A stretch of DNA of 64,000 nt from Candidatus Obscuribacterales bacterium (GTDB taxonomy: Bacteria > Cyanobacteriota > Vampirovibrionia > Obscuribacterales > Obscuribacteraceae). The stretch is from positions 29,775 through 93,774 of the forward strand of contig JAGVKB010000138.1 in assembly GCA_020050835.1 (NCBI GenBank). The letters run 5' to 3'. Below, piece after piece: positions 54,287 to 63,797 of the stretch (positions within the stretch are counted from its first letter, which is position 1; each line of letters begins with the position of its first letter). Made by a program: the position numbers and the translations under genes. The notes under the pieces were generated by a model. That model did no database searches, was not told where the DNA came from, and was given only the letters and a program-made list of their open reading frames with translations.

Positions 54287-55195
54287 ATGGAACCAATTTC
54301 ATCAAACTACTTCGGACTGTCTGAGGAGTTCTCCACTCCGGAGAAGTCAAAGGTAGCGATCGTTCCGGTGCCCTATGAAGCCACGACCAGCTACGGCAAA
54401 GGCACCAAGAACGGGCCGACCGCAATCCTGGAAGCAAGCCAGCAGGTAGAACTTTTCGACGACGAGCTCTGGATCGAGCCGCACAAGATCGGCATCCAAA
54501 CAGTGCTGCCGGTCGAGATGGCGCCCGTCACTGCCGAGACCGAAAGCCCCTTTCACGAGCTTCGCGATGCCGTACGCCCGATCATCGAGTTCGGCAAGTT
54601 TCCAGTGATCGTGGGCGGGGAGCATTCGCTCAGTCTCGGTTCGGTGGCTGCTTGCGCAGACCGGTATCCGGATCTTTCCATCTTGCAAATAGACGCCCAT
54701 GCCGACTGCCGTGACTCTTACGAGGGCAATCCGTACAGCCACGCCTCTGTTTCATATCACATCTACAAAGGTCTTCCCAATCCGCTTATCACTCAAGTGG
54801 GCATCCGCAATATCAGCGCCGGCGAAATTCAGTGGCTGGAAGAGGAGAAGCCAAGAATCAATATTTTCTGGGCCCGCAATCAGGATCGCTGGAACTTCAA
54901 CGAGATCATCTCCACTTTGTCCGACAATGTGTACCTCACAATCGACCTGGACGGTCTTGATTCCGGAATAATGCCCTCGACTGGAACGCCCGAACCAGGC
55001 GGGATGAGCTGGTATCAGCTCACCGACTTGATCAAGCTTCTTTGTGTCAAGCGCAATGTGGTAGCAGCTGATATCGTAGAGTTGGCTCCAATCAAGGGGC
55101 TTCACGCTCCCGACTTTCTGGCTGCCAAGCTGATGTACAAGTTAATTGGCTACAAATTTGCCCTTGAGTTGGGCGTCTCCAAACGATATCTCTAA
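54287..55195 (+). CDS. Arginase/agmatinase-family ureohydrolase
   Basis: 302 aa. Binuclear manganese motifs: GGEHSLSLG, DAHADCRD and LTIDLDGLDSG. EPGG after the last motif is agmatinase-like (SpeB), so putrescine formation from agmatine is the best guess, with other guanidino substrates possible. ATG 54287 is taken as start; an upstream TTG at 54266 is less likely. It lies between dapE and a kinase gene, each with its own gap, so it may be a single-gene unit. Confidence 0.85.
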   Translation: MEPISSNYFGLSEEFSTPEKSKVAIVPVPYEATTSYGKGTKNGPTAILEASQQVELFDDELWIEPHKIGIQTVLPVEMAPVTAETESPFHELRDAVRPIIEFGKFPVIVGGEHSLSLGSVAACADRYPDLSILQIDAHADCRDSYEGNPYSHASVSYHIYKGLPNPLITQVGIRNISAGEIQWLEEEKPRINIFWARNQDRWNFNEIISTLSDNVYLTIDLDGLDSGIMPSTGTPEPGGMSWYQLTDLIKLLCVKRNVVAADIVELAPIKGLHAPDFLAAKLMYKLIGYKFALELGVSKRYL

Positions 55196-55268
55196 GCGAC
55201 GCGCAATCGTTAAGCTCACCCCCAGCCTGTCATCATATAAGTAGGGGAGGGGAACTAACAGCCAGCCG

Positions 55269-57458
55269 ATGGACGACCAAGAGAGAGCACGACTGGCTGC
55301 AGGCGCGGTTTTAGATGATCGTTACCGGCTCGACGCGGAGATCGGCAACGGTTTGACCGGCATTGTTTATCGCGGCACGCACCTGCTGATGCGACGCCCG
55401 GTTGCAATCAAGATGCTGACTCACGAGAAAGCAAATGACTCAGCCAGTCGGCAACGATTTCAAAATGAAGCCAAGGCCATAAGCCTTCTCAATCACCCGG
55501 CCATAGTCAAAATTCACGATTTTGGTTTTTCGCCGCAAGGAGACCCTTACTTGGTCATGGATTTGATCGAAGGAGTAAGCCTGGCGCGAGCGCTTGAAGA
55601 TAAGGGTAAGCTTTCAGTCTACGACGCTCTGAAAGTCTCTTGCGAAATTGCCGATGCTCTAGCGCACGCTCATCAGAAGGGCGTCATACACCGAGACATC
55701 AAACCGAACAATATTCTTCTTCTTCCCGGACCAGCCGCGATGCTCGTCGACTTTGGAATTGCAAAATTAGCAAGGTCCGACGGCAGTCCAGGACAAGCTC
55801 TCACTCAAACCGGTGAGACCTTTGCGAGCCCCACCTATATGAGCCCAGAACAATGCCTGGGAAGACAATTGGATGCTCGCTCGGACATTTACTCCTTCGG
55901 CTGTGTGCTCTACGAGGCGCTTGCAGGCCATCCACCCTTTACCGGCGCAACCCCAATCGAGATTGTGTCCCAACACATCTCCCGGGATGCGGCTCCGCTC
56001 AGTCTGGACTGCCCGGACGAAAAGCTGGCAGTTCAGCTGTCCGACCTGGTGAAACGAGCGATGCAGAAGAGCCCGGAGAAGCGTTTCAGTTCGATGGCAG
56101 AACTCAAACTCGCGTTAACGAAGGTTGCCGGTGCCGGCGCAAGCGAGACAGACAATGCTGTTAAGGAGCAATCAAAAAGGACTCCGCAAGGATTTCCAGT
56201 ACCAGCTTTCCACGTCATTTGGCCGACCGGTCTTGCACTGCTGGTGGTGCTGCTGGCAGCGGCGTTGGTCTGGCTCGGCTCACCATCCGGTCAATTAGCG
56301 CTGGCTCTAAATACGCTTTCGATTCAAGAATTCTATCTGTCATCGAACAATCGCCGCCTTTTGGAGACCAAACTGAAGATCGTCTCGATTTATGAGCAAC
56401 AAAATGACTTTAAGGCTGCGGCCGCTATGTGTGAGCGAATGCTTCCAGATATTCGGCAGATCAGCGGATCGCTAACGCCGGCAGTAGCTGAAACTCTAGA
56501 ACACTTAGGAGATCTCTACAAAAAATCTGGCGATCACACAAGAGCAAACCAGCGCTACATCGAAGCGCTCAATATCCTGGACAAGCTCTACTTCAAAATC
56601 GATCAATCGAAGCGAACGAATGCCTTCAGAATCTCGATGTTGCAGCAGGAATTGAGAATAGCCCAAAAGACAGAGGGTTTCACGGATCCTTCCTCGGCTC
56701 AACTGGAAGCCTCGATCGCTTCCTTGTACCATCAAGAGCTTCAGGTCGAGCAAGCAGAGAAGTATTACAAGGACGCCATCGCGCATTTAGCGACGACTCT
56801 CGGCGCCGGTCGGCAAAAAACCTGGGTGGTTTGCCAGGACTATCTAGGCCGTCTCTATCGCGACAATGGCCGATTAAAGGAAGCAGAGCCGTGGCTCAAG
56901 AAGGCGATTGAGCACGCAACGGAACTTTGGGGGCTGGGATCTCACGACACGCAAACGTTTGTTCTTGACCTGATCGTTACCTATCAACTCGAACGAAATT
57001 GGGAGCAACAAGTGCGTTTTATAAAGTCCGTTCTTCCAGCCTTGCAGCTAGCTGATTCATCCGAGTTTTCACCGGCTGTCGCAGTCGCTGTCGAAAGACA
57101 AAACGATGCTGCCATTCTCGAACGTTATCTGGGCGTTGCTTACGGCAAACTTAACAAGAGTCAATTAGCCGAAGCAGCGCTCAAAAGAGCGATCGCCTTG
57201 TCGACTGCCACCGGCAATCTCAAGGACAAAGTCACTGAGCAATGCCTACTTGGTCACCAATACCTCGTTTCAAGAGAGCTTCAAAAGGCAAAGCGAGAGT
57301 ATGAACCAGCAATCGCGCTTTTCGAGCGCGCCCGGCTACCAATCTTAGAACAAGCCAATATGCTTGACGGGTATAGACAGCTACTGGAGCTACTGGGAGA
57401 CAAGGAAAAAACTGAAGCGGTGAGTGCCAAGATTAAACGCTTGAGAGCAGCATCATAA
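55269..57458 (+). CDS. Transmembrane Ser/Thr protein kinase with TPR sensor half
   Basis: 729 aa. Pkn/Hanks-type kinase domain at about 17-280: glycine loop EIGNGLTGIVYRG, AIKML lysine, catalytic HRDIKPNN, DFGIAK and SPEQ of the activation segment. A juxtamembrane linker is followed by one membrane helix (about 316-338). The C-terminal 380 residues contain several TPR units of the kinesin-light-chain type, predicted outside the cytoplasm. ATG start, close to GGAGGGGA. A terminator hairpin follows. Substrates unknown. Confidence 0.92.
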   Translation: MDDQERARLAAGAVLDDRYRLDAEIGNGLTGIVYRGTHLLMRRPVAIKMLTHEKANDSASRQRFQNEAKAISLLNHPAIVKIHDFGFSPQGDPYLVMDLIEGVSLARALEDKGKLSVYDALKVSCEIADALAHAHQKGVIHRDIKPNNILLLPGPAAMLVDFGIAKLARSDGSPGQALTQTGETFASPTYMSPEQCLGRQLDARSDIYSFGCVLYEALAGHPPFTGATPIEIVSQHISRDAAPLSLDCPDEKLAVQLSDLVKRAMQKSPEKRFSSMAELKLALTKVAGAGASETDNAVKEQSKRTPQGFPVPAFHVIWPTGLALLVVLLAAALVWLGSPSGQLALALNTLSIQEFYLSSNNRRLLETKLKIVSIYEQQNDFKAAAAMCERMLPDIRQISGSLTPAVAETLEHLGDLYKKSGDHTRANQRYIEALNILDKLYFKIDQSKRTNAFRISMLQQELRIAQKTEGFTDPSSAQLEASIASLYHQELQVEQAEKYYKDAIAHLATTLGAGRQKTWVVCQDYLGRLYRDNGRLKEAEPWLKKAIEHATELWGLGSHDTQTFVLDLIVTYQLERNWEQQVRFIKSVLPALQLADSSEFSPAVAVAVERQNDAAILERYLGVAYGKLNKSQLAEAALKRAIALSTATGNLKDKVTEQCLLGHQYLVSRELQKAKREYEPAIALFERARLPILEQANMLDGYRQLLELLGDKEKTEAVSAKIKRLRAAS

Positions 57459-57477
57459 GGTTGAAGCTCGAAATAAT

Positions 57478-57506
57478 CAGGGGGAGCGATTCAATCGTTC
57501 CCCCTG
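57478..57506 (+). terminator. Terminator hairpin after the kinase gene
   Basis: CAGGGGGAGCGAT and ATCGTTCCCCCTG form a 13-bp stem with one G-U pair and a 3-nt loop, 20 nt after the stop. The gap from here to 57779 contains no convincing gene. Confidence 0.75.
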
Positions 57507-57779
57507 TAAAGCAGATGACTAGCCGTTGTAAGTCACTTAAATAATAAGGTCGGTTTTTTGCAAGTTACGTGCTTCACCTCCGGATCATGAAATCGGATTT
57601 CACCCTGACCACCCCAGTCAGGTTGTCTCCCGAAGCTCGATTTAGTGGTCACCAATGCACCCCTGTATCAGTGACCGGCAAGCTTTACCGGGTTACTCCT
57701 GGTTATATGCGGCCCACAGAATTCCTGGACATGAAATTGCAAATTAAACGCAATTGGCTGTTCGACTATACTGAATCTT

Positions 57780-58301
57780 GTGAAAAGCAAATCTAAATCA
57801 TCGCAATCGATCCGCAGAGCTGGACTAGCCCCGAGCAGCAAGGATTGCACAGCGGGGACCGACCTTAACTGGATGAAGTTGGCTGTCGAAGCAGCCGGTT
57901 ATTCAGGCCAGGACATTCCAGTCGGCGCCATCCTCGTGCGCGGCTCGGAGCTTCTGGGTAAAGGCTGCAATACGCGCGAAACCAGCAGCGATCCGACCGG
58001 ACATGCAGAGATAGTCGCACTCAGGCAGGCTGCTGAGAAGCTAGGTACCTGGCGACTGGCAGGCTCGACCATCTATACGACGCTCGAGCCGTGTCCGATG
58101 TGCGCCGAGGCGATCATTCAAGCGCGGGTCGCCCGCGTGATTTTCGGCGCCTACGATAACGTCTCCGGCGCCTGCGGCTCCGCCTTCAATCTTTTCACTC
58201 CGGGCAGAAACCTGCCCATCCCCGAGCTTGTCGGCGGAATAATGGAGGAGCAATGTCAGCAGCTGCTGGTGGACTTCTTTCGCAATCTGCCTCAGCGCTA
58301 A
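57780..58301 (+). CDS. tadA: tRNA-specific adenosine deaminase
   Basis: 173 aa. Zinc-dependent deaminase that converts A34 of tRNA-Arg(ACG) to inosine. HAE carries the zinc histidine and proton-shuttle glutamate, PCPMC the two zinc cysteines. A basic N-terminal extension of about 30 residues precedes the core if GTG 57780 is used; ATG 57873 would give a 142-aa core-only protein. Its own ribosome binding site is weak. Confidence 0.9.
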   Translation: MKSKSKSSQSIRRAGLAPSSKDCTAGTDLNWMKLAVEAAGYSGQDIPVGAILVRGSELLGKGCNTRETSSDPTGHAEIVALRQAAEKLGTWRLAGSTIYTTLEPCPMCAEAIIQARVARVIFGAYDNVSGACGSAFNLFTPGRNLPIPELVGGIMEEQCQQLLVDFFRNLPQR

Positions 58302-58851
58302 GCGCTCTCACTAGTTTTCTTGATGGCGATCGGGTCGCGATCAGATCAGCTGATTGAGCCTGCCAACACCGACATTTCCGACCTGGGCGATTCAAACCGT
58401 GCTCATTCAGGCAGCATCGCGCAGCCCGCGCCAATTATCAAAAAAATTCTTTACTGTTGTTCATTCATCCGCACACACCCATTGACAACACTCGGGTCTT
58501 GATGCCTCTATCCGTCAGATTCAGGCAGCGCAACGCTTGCCACCGCCACGAACGAAGAAAGCATGCGTTTTTTTGCTTCGACCGCCGCCCGTAACATCGT
58601 AAGCCCAACAATCTTGCTTCAGACACAAAATCCGGCATATGGTTGAGATCACCCTTTAGATAACCACTCAAGAGTTTCGAAACAACTACTGCCAAGCTAA
58701 AGCCCTGAAATAGCGGATCTCCCAAGTCGACACCAGCCTGTCTGTGTGCCGATTGCAGTTGTTGTCCAGAATGCTCGCGTTGGGAGCCGGACTCTTTCCA
58801 GCTTCCAACTGCGTATCACTTCTAACAGTTCAATCCGAAGGAGGATTCACC
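58302..58851. other. Gene-free 550-bp region
   Basis: No supported gene. A TTGACA hexamer at 58482 is a possible -35 box without a clear partner. The only certain element is the AAGGAGG site at its right end for the next gene. Confidence 0.4.
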
Positions 58852-59358
58852 ATGTCCGAGCGCATCAAGCGTCTCATCAGCTCTGTTATTCCCGAGCTTG
58901 TCAGCGCCGTAGATCGAGGCGCAGCCAGCGAAGCTCGCTTGAGCATCACCGGAGACAGCGGGGCAGCTTTTCCGATCTGGGTGACAGTCCAGACCATCGA
59001 AGCTCCGGAGAATCTGGTGATCCGCACCGTCGCCGGTGTGCGAGACACCAGTCTCGAAGTGCCCGAGTCTCAGCTGAGCCCCACCAGGGAGCGCAAGTTC
59101 TGGGCTCATACCAACGATTTCGATGGCATGGTCTACGGTTGGGCCGCCGCCGAACTCTACGTCGTCAACTCCGACAAGGCGGCGATTATCGAGGCCGTCC
59201 TCGCGCACCTCGACAAGAAGCTCGAAGGTCAGGAGCGCATCACAGTCAGAATGCTCGCCACCGCCGCTGCCGGTCAACCGTCGTTGCCGACGATGGAAGG
59301 CGATTCCGACTCCGGTCCGGAAGGCATTCACGAGCAACCGGAGTTCAACGGTTTCTAA
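58852..59358 (+). CDS. Unknown soluble protein
   Basis: 168 aa, not recognised. Helical start (MSERIKRLISSVIPELV), then an alpha/beta domain and an acidic, probably disordered tail. AAGGAGG 7 nt before ATG 58852 strongly supports this start over an upstream frame. Its codon use resembles its neighbours. It precedes the second leucyl aminopeptidase gene by 113 nt. Confidence 0.65.
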   Translation: MSERIKRLISSVIPELVSAVDRGAASEARLSITGDSGAAFPIWVTVQTIEAPENLVIRTVAGVRDTSLEVPESQLSPTRERKFWAHTNDFDGMVYGWAAAELYVVNSDKAAIIEAVLAHLDKKLEGQERITVRMLATAAAGQPSLPTMEGDSDSGPEGIHEQPEFNGF

Positions 59359-59471
59359 AGCAATTCGGTCAAGCGCGGCTGTCCTTGCTCGTTTGCTGCC
59401 ATCACTTTCCACTTAGCCAGACCAAAACTCACACCTGGCAGTCGTAACCGAACTGCCCCGGGGGTAAGTCT

Positions 59472-61007
59472 ATGATTCAGTTCATCGCAACCTCTGAAAG
59501 GCTTCGCAAAGTAATCAGCCGTCAGGCTGGGAGCGCGAACCTGATTGTTCCACTCTTCTCCGGCGAGCGCCTAGCCAGGCAATTCAAAGCGGCAAATGCG
59601 CTGGTCGGCGGTTTAATCGCCAGCCGGATCGCCCATGACCAGTTCGATGCCAGCGTCGAACAATGCTACGTCATCGACACCGACTTATCGGTTGCCAACC
59701 TCGACAAATTCATTCTGGTCGGACTCGGCTCGCGCTCCAAGTTGAGTCCGAGCAAGCTCCGCGACCGGCTGACCGACACGTTCGAGCAGGCGCGCGCCAC
59801 GGCAAGCTCGGAGCACCTGATCTTTCCGATCAGCGCTGCCGACCTGCCGGGGCTTACCGTCGAGCACTTCGCCGAACTGCTTGCCGAATGCGCCACCCTG
59901 CTCGACTATGAGATCAACCATCGCAAGACGCGCCAGCTCGACGAATCGACGCACACCCGCCTGCAGTCTCTGACAGTGCTCTGCGACGCCGAGCATTTGC
60001 CGGCGGTCAGGCAGGGGCTTCAGCTCGGTCAAGCGCTGGGCGAGGCGACCAATCGCGCGCGCGACATGGTGAACGAGCCTTCGGACATCATGACGCCGCG
60101 CAGGCTGGCGGACATCGCGCAGGAGATCGCTTGCAGCTCAAACGGGCTGACCTCCTGCCGGATTCACTGCAAGCAAGAGATCGAGCAACTCGGCATGGGC
60201 GGGGTGCTGGCCGTCAATCAGGGTTCGGTCGACGAGGCGCTGTTGATCGAGCTTTCCTACGATCCGCCTGGCGGGAAAACCGCTGCGGTGATTGGGCTGG
60301 TGGGCAAAGGCATCACCTTTGATAGCGGCGGCCTTGGTATCAAAGACGGTATCGACATGCAGGACATGAAGAATGACATGGGCGGCGCTGCTGCAGTGTT
60401 GTCTGTCATGTCTCTTTTGCCGACGCTGAAACCGAAGGTCTCCGTGCGCGCCGTTGTCGCCACCACTGACAACCTGGTTGACGCCAGATCGTTTCGTCCG
60501 GGCAAAGTGCTTACTACGATGTCCGGGCTGACGGTGCAGGTGGACCACACCGATGCGGAAGGTAGACTGACCTTGGCTGATGCGCTGCACTACGTTCAGG
60601 CGAAGTGCAATGCCAGCAAGGTGATCGACCTGGCCACTCTCACCGGTGCGGTGGAAGATGCGCTTGGCGATTACGTGACCGGCATTTTCTCCAACAATTC
60701 GCAGTTTGCCCGGCAATTCTTGCGAGCTGCCGAAGAAGCCGGCGAATTGATGCACCAGCTGCCGATGCCGCAAGAGTATCGGCAGAACAACCATTCACCG
60801 ATGGCGGACCTGTCCAATGACGGGGAAGGACCGGGCGCGATTGTCGCCGCCTGGTTCTTGCGCGAATTCATTCGACAAGGTGTCGCCTGGATTCACGCCG
60901 ATATCGGCGGAACCTCTTTCCGCAAACAGGCACGTGGTTGTGACCCAGCCGGTGCCACCGGTGTCGGGGTCCGAACCTTGGCCCGCTTCCTGATGCGCTA
61001 CCAGTAG
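59472..61007 (+). CDS. Leucyl aminopeptidase (M17), copy 2
   Basis: 511 aa, paralogue of the gene at 40032. Metal lysine and aspartate in GKGITFDSGG. The family signature NTDAEGRL reads HTDAEGRL here, so the metal-binding Asp and Glu are kept and only the leading Asn is changed. The N-terminal domain is diverged, suggesting a different specificity or interaction. Terminated by a perfect hairpin. Confidence 0.93.
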   Translation: MIQFIATSERLRKVISRQAGSANLIVPLFSGERLARQFKAANALVGGLIASRIAHDQFDASVEQCYVIDTDLSVANLDKFILVGLGSRSKLSPSKLRDRLTDTFEQARATASSEHLIFPISAADLPGLTVEHFAELLAECATLLDYEINHRKTRQLDESTHTRLQSLTVLCDAEHLPAVRQGLQLGQALGEATNRARDMVNEPSDIMTPRRLADIAQEIACSSNGLTSCRIHCKQEIEQLGMGGVLAVNQGSVDEALLIELSYDPPGGKTAAVIGLVGKGITFDSGGLGIKDGIDMQDMKNDMGGAAAVLSVMSLLPTLKPKVSVRAVVATTDNLVDARSFRPGKVLTTMSGLTVQVDHTDAEGRLTLADALHYVQAKCNASKVIDLATLTGAVEDALGDYVTGIFSNNSQFARQFLRAAEEAGELMHQLPMPQEYRQNNHSPMADLSNDGEGPGAIVAAWFLREFIRQGVAWIHADIGGTSFRKQARGCDPAGATGVGVRTLARFLMRYQ

Positions 61008-61024
61008 AGCATCGCTTTGAGAAA

Positions 61025-61066
61025 CAGTCAGACCGGCCTGGTCCTTAACACCGGCCGGTCTGACTG
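61025..61066 (+). terminator. Perfect 14-bp hairpin after aminopeptidase copy 2
   Basis: CAGTCAGACCGGCC and its exact complement enclose a 14-nt loop, 18 nt after the stop. It is followed by CTATC with no long T-run. The rest of the gap to 61323 shows nothing clear. Confidence 0.72.
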
Positions 61067-61323
61067 CTATCAAGGTTTGCATTTTATTTTTCGCCTCCTT
61101 ACTATCTCAGCCAGTATTGCAACATTTGGCGATCACGTTTAAACAGCGCTACAGCAAGCCTGTTCAGCCGATTACCAAATTTCCACTTGGATACCAAAAC
61201 ACAAAGTGCTATTCTGTCGCCACCGTAAGCCCAGTTGGATCCCGCCCACACTTTGCGGTATCTCTTCTGGTCAAACAACAATTAGGCTGGCGTGTCTTCT
61301 ACCGCTCGAGAGGGGATCCGAAG

Positions 61324-61838
61324 ATGTGGGAATTGTCCGTACCCTGGTACGACCTCGTATTGAGAGCAGCTCTCGTCTATACCTTTTGCTTATCCTCTTG
61401 AGAGTTACCGGTAAGCGGCAAGTCGGTCAACTCGCTCCTTTTGATCTGGTTCTCTTGCTGGTGATCGCCAACGCCGTCCAAAATGCGATGGTCGGCGCCG
61501 ACGAATCCATTCCTGGCGGTATCATTCTCTGTGCAACGCTGGTGGCGATGAACACCATTGTGGGCTATCTGACCTTCAAATCAAAACGCCTGGAGGGGTT
61601 GATTGAGGGTCGCCCTCAAATCCTCGTGCATAATGGGAAGATTGACGGTCGCATAATGGAAAAGGAGCGCATCACCAATCATGAGTTGATGGCAGCGATT
61701 CGCCGGGCCGGCGCAGGCAGTATCGACCATGTTCACTTCGCCATCTTAGAAAACAACGGATTGATAACCGTTCAAACAAAGGGCGGCAATAATCATGAAA
61801 GTGCTCTGATGGAAGACAAAGTTTCGGTGCTCAACTAG
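61324..61838 (+). pseudogene. DUF421 (YetF-like) membrane protein, frameshifted
   Basis: The start MWELSVPWYDLVLRAALVY reads in one frame from ATG 61324 but meets TGA at 61402. The continuation LLILLRVTGKRQVGQLAPFD and the rest of a typical DUF421 protein read in the -1 frame up to 61838. Joining them needs one extra base, or a -1 slip, at the TTTT run 61384-61387. The product would be about 171 aa, with N-terminal membrane helices and a soluble C-terminal domain (IEGRPQILVHNGKID). It could be a sequencing error, a recent mutation or programmed frameshifting. Confidence 0.75.
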
Positions 61839-61850
61839 GAAAAGCTCCAA

Positions 61851-63713
61851 CTAAGCCCCTTCCCACTCGGCATGCGAAATTTGATCGCCACTGTCGATTG
61901 ACCAGCGATCGTTTAGTTTCTTGATGGTAAAGCAGAAGTACTCCTCGCCACCACCGGTAAAATGGCTGAGATCGACCATCAGTTTCACCAGATTCTCACC
62001 TTGTTCAACAATCTTGATAGCAGCCGTGGGAGCCTTTTCAGCACCTTCACGCGAGTACTTAATTCGCTTGTTGCCTTTCTCGAAGTCTTCGATACTTTCC
62101 TTCGCTCGCCAGCCTTCGCTCAAGTCTTCATAGGCGCCCTTGTAATCGCCTTCAGCGAGTTTCTTGTAATGCTTCCTGATCAAGTGATCGGCATTTTGAA
62201 TCGGCTCATCAAACGAGCTGTCGAAGCTGGCTTTATCTAGAATGAGACCGTTGTCGCCTTTATGGAAGGTGACTGTCCAGCTGGCACCATTGGCGGCACC
62301 GTTAATCCCGCCAAGCGAGCCGGTCAGCGATTTCTTGTCCAGTGACTTGAAGCCAAGCTTCAACAAGTTACGTCCGGGCGTGGTGCAGATATGCGCAGAT
62401 CCGCCGTAAGAGTCTTCCTGCAGGAAATAGACGATGCCAGTGACAGTATTGCCGCTGGCCGCGCCGCCGCTCATCTGAGACCAGATGAACCAACCGCCGC
62501 CGGCCAACAAGGCCAGGATTCCCGCCACGATCACAAGCATGTTGAGACCGCCCGCACTCGTCTGGCTGGTATGTGATCTGAGCGCATCAATCTGCGGCTT
62601 GCCGGTTGAAATCTCTCTGGTATCACTGCGTGTGTTGACGGCCGGTGCGCGTGTCTGCGATGCGACTTGGCCGGTGGAGATCAACTCCGGAGCCCCGCCT
62701 GCTTGTTCGTCAAGGAAGCGTTTATAACCGAACTCGAGCGCCTCCTTCATCTCCAACATCGACTCGTATCGGAGCTCTTTATCCTTTTCGAGCGCCTTCA
62801 TGATCACCCGCTCAATCGCTTCGGGAACACAAAGCTCGGGAAACGTCGCTCTGAGCGAAGCCGGAGTCTCATTGATGTGCTTGTGCATAGTGTCCACAAG
62901 CGTCTTGCCGACAAGCGGCGGAAAGCCGACCAGCGCTTCATAAATTGTGGCGCCCAATGAATAAATGTCCGAGCGCGCATCGAGCGCATTTCCCATGCAT
63001 TGCTCGGGACTCATGTAAATCGGACTGCCAAAAACCTCACCAGTTTTGGTCAGATGCATCGATTCCTGACCGGCTAACGCTTGCAGCTTAGCAATCCCGA
63101 AATCGACGACTTTCACAAAATCGTCCTTATCCTCGCTCTTGATCAAAACAATATTGCTCGGCTTAACATCACGATGGATAACATGTTGGCGGTGAGCATG
63201 CTCGAGCGCACTGCAAGCCTGCAAGAAAATCGGAATCGCTCGGCGGATATTAATCCGGCCTTCTTTCTTGATAATGTCAGCCAGGCTGTCGCCTTCCATG
63301 AAATCCATGACAAGGTACGGCTGACCGGTATCCTCCACTACCCCAAAGTCGTGCACTGTAATCACATTTGGGTGCTGCAGTCTGCTGGCCGCCTTTGCTT
63401 CCAGCTGAAACCGCGCGACATTCTGCTTGTCGTCGGCCAGATCGGCTTTGAGCATCTTGATCGCCACAATCCGATCGATCAGCTGCTGTCTTGCCTTGTA
63501 GACAAGACCCATGCCGCCCTTGCCGCAACTAGACAGTATCTCGTACTTGTCTGCCAGAATGGTCCCGATGAAAGGGTCCTTCTGGGTAGCCGGCTTGGTC
63601 GAGATCAAAACCGTGCCATCCTTGGGACAAGACTGCATCCTGCCGGTAAAGTTCTGATGGCAAACCATGCAGAACTTTACTGCCTCTGAACCCTGTCCTT
63701 CTTCCGGCGCCAC
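61851..63713 (-). CDS. Ser/Thr protein kinase with N-terminal zinc ribbon and single membrane helix
   Basis: About 620 aa. A zinc ribbon (CMVCHQNF, then CPKDGT) leads into a Hanks-type kinase domain: SCGKGGMGLVYKA loop, AIKMLK, HRDVKPSN, DFGIAK and SPEQ. A linker and one membrane helix (LNMLVIVAGILALLAGGGWFI) follow, then an extracytoplasmic domain ending in a DUF4878-like/NTF2-like fold (AEGDYKGAYEDLSEGWRAKES). GTG 63713 follows AAGG at 9 nt and is favoured. The frame is open to GTG 63797, which would add 28 residues (KCTCGYDW). Substrates unknown. Confidence 0.9.
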   Translation of the reverse strand: MAPEEGQGSEAVKFCMVCHQNFTGRMQSCPKDGTVLISTKPATQKDPFIGTILADKYEILSSCGKGGMGLVYKARQQLIDRIVAIKMLKADLADDKQNVARFQLEAKAASRLQHPNVITVHDFGVVEDTGQPYLVMDFMEGDSLADIIKKEGRINIRRAIPIFLQACSALEHAHRQHVIHRDVKPSNIVLIKSEDKDDFVKVVDFGIAKLQALAGQESMHLTKTGEVFGSPIYMSPEQCMGNALDARSDIYSLGATIYEALVGFPPLVGKTLVDTMHKHINETPASLRATFPELCVPEAIERVIMKALEKDKELRYESMLEMKEALEFGYKRFLDEQAGGAPELISTGQVASQTRAPAVNTRSDTREISTGKPQIDALRSHTSQTSAGGLNMLVIVAGILALLAGGGWFIWSQMSGGAASGNTVTGIVYFLQEDSYGGSAHICTTPGRNLLKLGFKSLDKKSLTGSLGGINGAANGASWTVTFHKGDNGLILDKASFDSSFDEPIQNADHLIRKHYKKLAEGDYKGAYEDLSEGWRAKESIEDFEKGNKRIKYSREGAEKAPTAAIKIVEQGENLVKLMVDLSHFTGGGEEYFCFTIKKLNDRWSIDSGDQISHAEWEGA

Positions 63714-63797
63714 GACGCTAGACCTTGCCCCTTTCCGGATTGCAAAACTTATCCAATCATATCCGCAAGTACATTTGCGCGGCCGCTTACGGAGCAC

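Noticed and set aside
57569..57796. 75-codon frame before tadA
   Set aside because: No ribosome binding site, mixed composition and overlap with the tadA start.
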